Below the pieces are notes generated by a model. The model ran no database searches and was not told where the DNA came from. It was given only the letters and a program-made list of their open reading frames with translations. This document shows, in pieces, positions 62,889-64,000 of a stretch of DNA of 64,000 nucleotides. The stretch is from Limosilactobacillus pontis (GTDB lineage Bacteria; Bacillota; Bacilli; Lactobacillales; Lactobacillaceae): positions 284,750 through 348,749 of the forward strand of contig NZ_PNFV01000001.1 of NCBI RefSeq assembly GCF_002940945.1. Direction: 5' to 3'. Positions within the stretch are counted from its first letter, which is position 1; every line of letters begins with the position of its first letter. The position numbers were made by a program, and so were the translations under genes.

Positions 62889-62974
62889 TGCCTCCGGTGG
62901 GGGTCGAACCCACACTCCCTCAACGGGAACTGGATTTTGAGTCCAGCGCGTCTGCCAATTCCGCCACAGAGGCA
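62889..62974 (-). tRNA. tRNA-Leu (CAA)
   Basis: This 86-nt type II tRNA has acceptor TGCCTCT/GGAGGCA and anticodon stem CTGGA/TCCAG around loop CTCAAAA, so the anticodon is CAA. CCA is not encoded. It is the last gene of the cluster. Confidence 0.94.
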
Positions 62975-62987
62975 TCAGCTAACTAAA

Positions 62988-63059
<72 letters not shown>

Positions 63060-63092
63060 AATAGTTACGATTAGATAACTATCTAATCAAAA

Positions 63093-63169
63093 GGGCGGTA
63101 TGTGGGATTTGAACCCACGCGTGCCGGACCCACAAACCGGTGTGTTAACCAAACTTCACCAATACCGCC
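63093..63169 (-). tRNA. tRNA-His (GTG)
   Basis: Acceptor GGCGGTA/TACCGCC, discriminator C, and loop TTGTGGG give anticodon GTG. The base before position 1 is T rather than the G expected for tRNA-His, so G-1 may be added after transcription or the boundary is off by one. Confidence 0.9.
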
Positions 63170-63185
63170 AAAATATTCAGTTAAG

Positions 63186-63256
63186 CAGGGATAGTAGGAA
63201 TCGAACCCACAATGACGGTTTTGGAGACCGTAGTTATACCGTTTAACTATATCCCT
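63186..63256 (-). tRNA. tRNA-Trp (CCA)
   Basis: Acceptor AGGGATA/TATCCCT pairs fully, and loop CTCCAAA between ACGGT and ACCGT gives anticodon CCA. The 3' terminal CCA is not encoded. Confidence 0.93.
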
Positions 63257-63263
63257 ATAAAAG

Positions 63264-63346
63264 TGGAGGAGAGTGGATTCGAACCACCGAACCCGAAGGA
63301 ATGGATTTACGGTCCATCGCGTTTAGCCAGACTTCGCTACTCCTCC
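63264..63346 (-). tRNA. tRNA-Tyr (GTA)
   Basis: This 83-nt type II tRNA has acceptor GGAGGAG/CTCCTCC and anticodon stem ATGGA/TCCAT around loop CCGTAAA, giving anticodon GTA. Confidence 0.94.
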
Positions 63347-63351
63347 ATAAA

Positions 63352-63424
63352 TGGCGCGGGACGGAATCGAACCGCCGACACACGGAGCTTCAATCCGTTG
63401 CTCTACCAACTGAGCTACCGAGCC
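63352..63424 (-). tRNA. tRNA-Phe (GAA)
   Basis: This 73-nt tRNA has anticodon stem ACGGA/TCCGT around loop TTGAAGC, giving anticodon GAA, with discriminator A. CCA is not encoded. Confidence 0.94.
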
Positions 63425-63462
63425 ATCGTACGTTTGTTATATATGCAACAATTAAGTTGCAA

Positions 63463-63535
63463 TGGAGGATACAGGGCTCGAACCTGTGACCCTCTGCTTG
63501 TAAGGCAGACGCTCTCCCAACTGAGCTAATCCTCC
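63463..63535 (-). tRNA. tRNA-Val (TAC)
   Basis: This 73-nt tRNA has acceptor GGAGGAT/ATCCTCC and anticodon stem TCTGC/GCAGA around loop CTTACAA, giving anticodon TAC. A 38-bp gap to tRNA-Phe is longer than other gaps in the cluster and may mark a lost tRNA. Confidence 0.94.
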
Positions 63536-63542
63536 AAAAGAG

Positions 63543-63614
63543 TGACCCGTGCGGGATTTGAACCCACGATACCAGCGTGAAAGGCTGGTGTCTTAACCAC
63601 TTGACTAACGGGTC
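63543..63614 (-). tRNA. tRNA-Glu (TTC)
   Basis: This 72-nt tRNA has acceptor GACCCGT/ACGGGTC and anticodon stem CCAGC/GCTGG around loop CTTTCAC, giving anticodon TTC. Confidence 0.94.
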
Positions 63615-63619
63615 ATCAA

Positions 63620-63711
63620 CGGAGAGTAAGGGATTCGAACCCTTGATACAGGCTTTAACCCGTATACAGCATTTCCAATGCTGCTCCTTCGGCCAACTCG
63701 GACAACTCTCC
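63620..63711 (-). tRNA. tRNA-Ser (GGA)
   Basis: This 92-nt type II tRNA has acceptor GGAGAGT/ACTCTCC and anticodon stem CAGCA/TGCTG around loop TTGGAAA, giving anticodon GGA. It is the first tRNA after 5S rRNA. Confidence 0.94.
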
Positions 63712-63760
63712 AATATCCAAGCCCTGGCACATCAAGAACCAGGTGCCAAAGCTTGTGTTT

Positions 63761-63877
63761 GCGTGGCAACGTCCTATCCTCGCAGGGAGCGATCCCCCAA
63801 CTACTTTCGGCGTGTTGAAGCTTAACTACTGTGTTCGGCATGGGAACAGGTGTATCCTTCAAGCCATCATCACCACA
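63761..63877 (-). rRNA. rrf: 5S ribosomal RNA
   Basis: The minus strand begins TGTGGTGATGATGGC and ends GACGTTGCCACGC, with the conserved CACCTGTTCCCATGCCGAAC in between. Its length of about 117 nt is normal. Confidence 0.96.
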
Positions 63878-63955
63878 CTACCCTCTTCGGGTGAGAGCTT
63901 GTGCTCTCAAAACTAAACAATATCCAATCTCACCAACAAACCTAACCGCTTCTGC

Positions 63956-64000
63956 TTGGTTAAGTCCTCGACCGATTAGTAATGGTCCGCTCCATGCATC
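63956..64000 (-). rRNA. rrl: 23S ribosomal RNA, 3' end (partial)
   Basis: The minus strand reads GGACCATTACTAATCGGTCG followed by AGGACTTAACC, the universal 3' end of lactobacillus 23S rRNA. The gene continues beyond the window. Confidence 0.95.

Noticed and set aside
62734..62940. A 68-codon frame running into tRNA-Leu
   Set aside because: Its 3' half lies in the tRNA gene and operon terminator, and the composition is not protein-like.

Overview
This window comes from a Gram-positive bacterium of the family Lactobacillaceae, most likely a heterofermentative Limosilactobacillus-type species. The family call rests on several features: the polA-mutM-coaE-nrdR-dnaB-dnaI and infC-rpmI-rplT clusters, T-box leaders on argS and leuS, a SAM-III (SMK) leader on metK, two LysM/aggregation-promoting-factor-like surface proteins, PepV, ecsAB/HIT/PrsA, and a class III (anaerobic) ribonucleotide reductase. 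The genus is inference; no 16S sequence is present.

Layout. 1-10.4 kb, minus strand: ribosome-assembly genes (yqeG-yqeH-yhbY), the infC-rpmI-rplT operon with an L20-type attenuator leader and an apparent AUA start on infC, and the replication/repair block polA-mutM-coaE-nrdR-dnaB-dnaI. 10.5-25 kb: membrane proteins, murC, ytpR, a thioredoxin, trmB, the Ecs transporter beside HIT, the foldase PrsA, a class A PBP, hpt, and argS behind a T-box. 25-27 kb: a PdxK/ThiD-type kinase overlapping an LDH/MDH-family dehydrogenase that carries Arg where lactate dehydrogenases carry Gln. 26.9-27.9 kb: an accessory scar, with an IS3-family fragment butted against the 3' end of a tyrosine integrase gene beside tRNA-Leu(CAG). 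28-45 kb: small membrane and DUF proteins, tRNA-Gly, a voltage-gated-type K+ channel, rbsR-rbsK, a deoxynucleoside kinase, cell-wall enzymes, UspA, PepV, NnrD, a lipid-flippase homologue, an orphan HicB, and leuS with a T-box. 45-54 kb: metK with an SMK box, tag, an MFS exporter divergent from perR, an amino-acid permease, VanZ, an HdeD-like protein, and hsp20 with both a CIRCE and a CtsR box. 53.7-58 kb: two apf-like paralogues with matching promoter repeat arrays. 58-62 kb: nrdD-nrdG-(SufD-like), with tandem NrdR boxes spaced 31 bp. 62.8-64 kb: the end of an rRNA operon (23S end, 5S, nine tRNAs) on the minus strand.

Themes. Much of the control is at RNA level: L20 leader, two T-boxes, one SMK box, and a candidate undescribed attenuating leader at about 30.15-30.45 kb. 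That leader has a three-way-junction core whose closing helix competes with an antiterminator that in turn overlaps a terminator, upstream of a small YbjQ/UPF0145-like gene. Protein control is also legible: the nrdR gene and its probable target sites lie in the same window, perR has its own box, and hsp20 has dual heat-shock operators. No CRISPR array and no intact prophage or transposon were seen.
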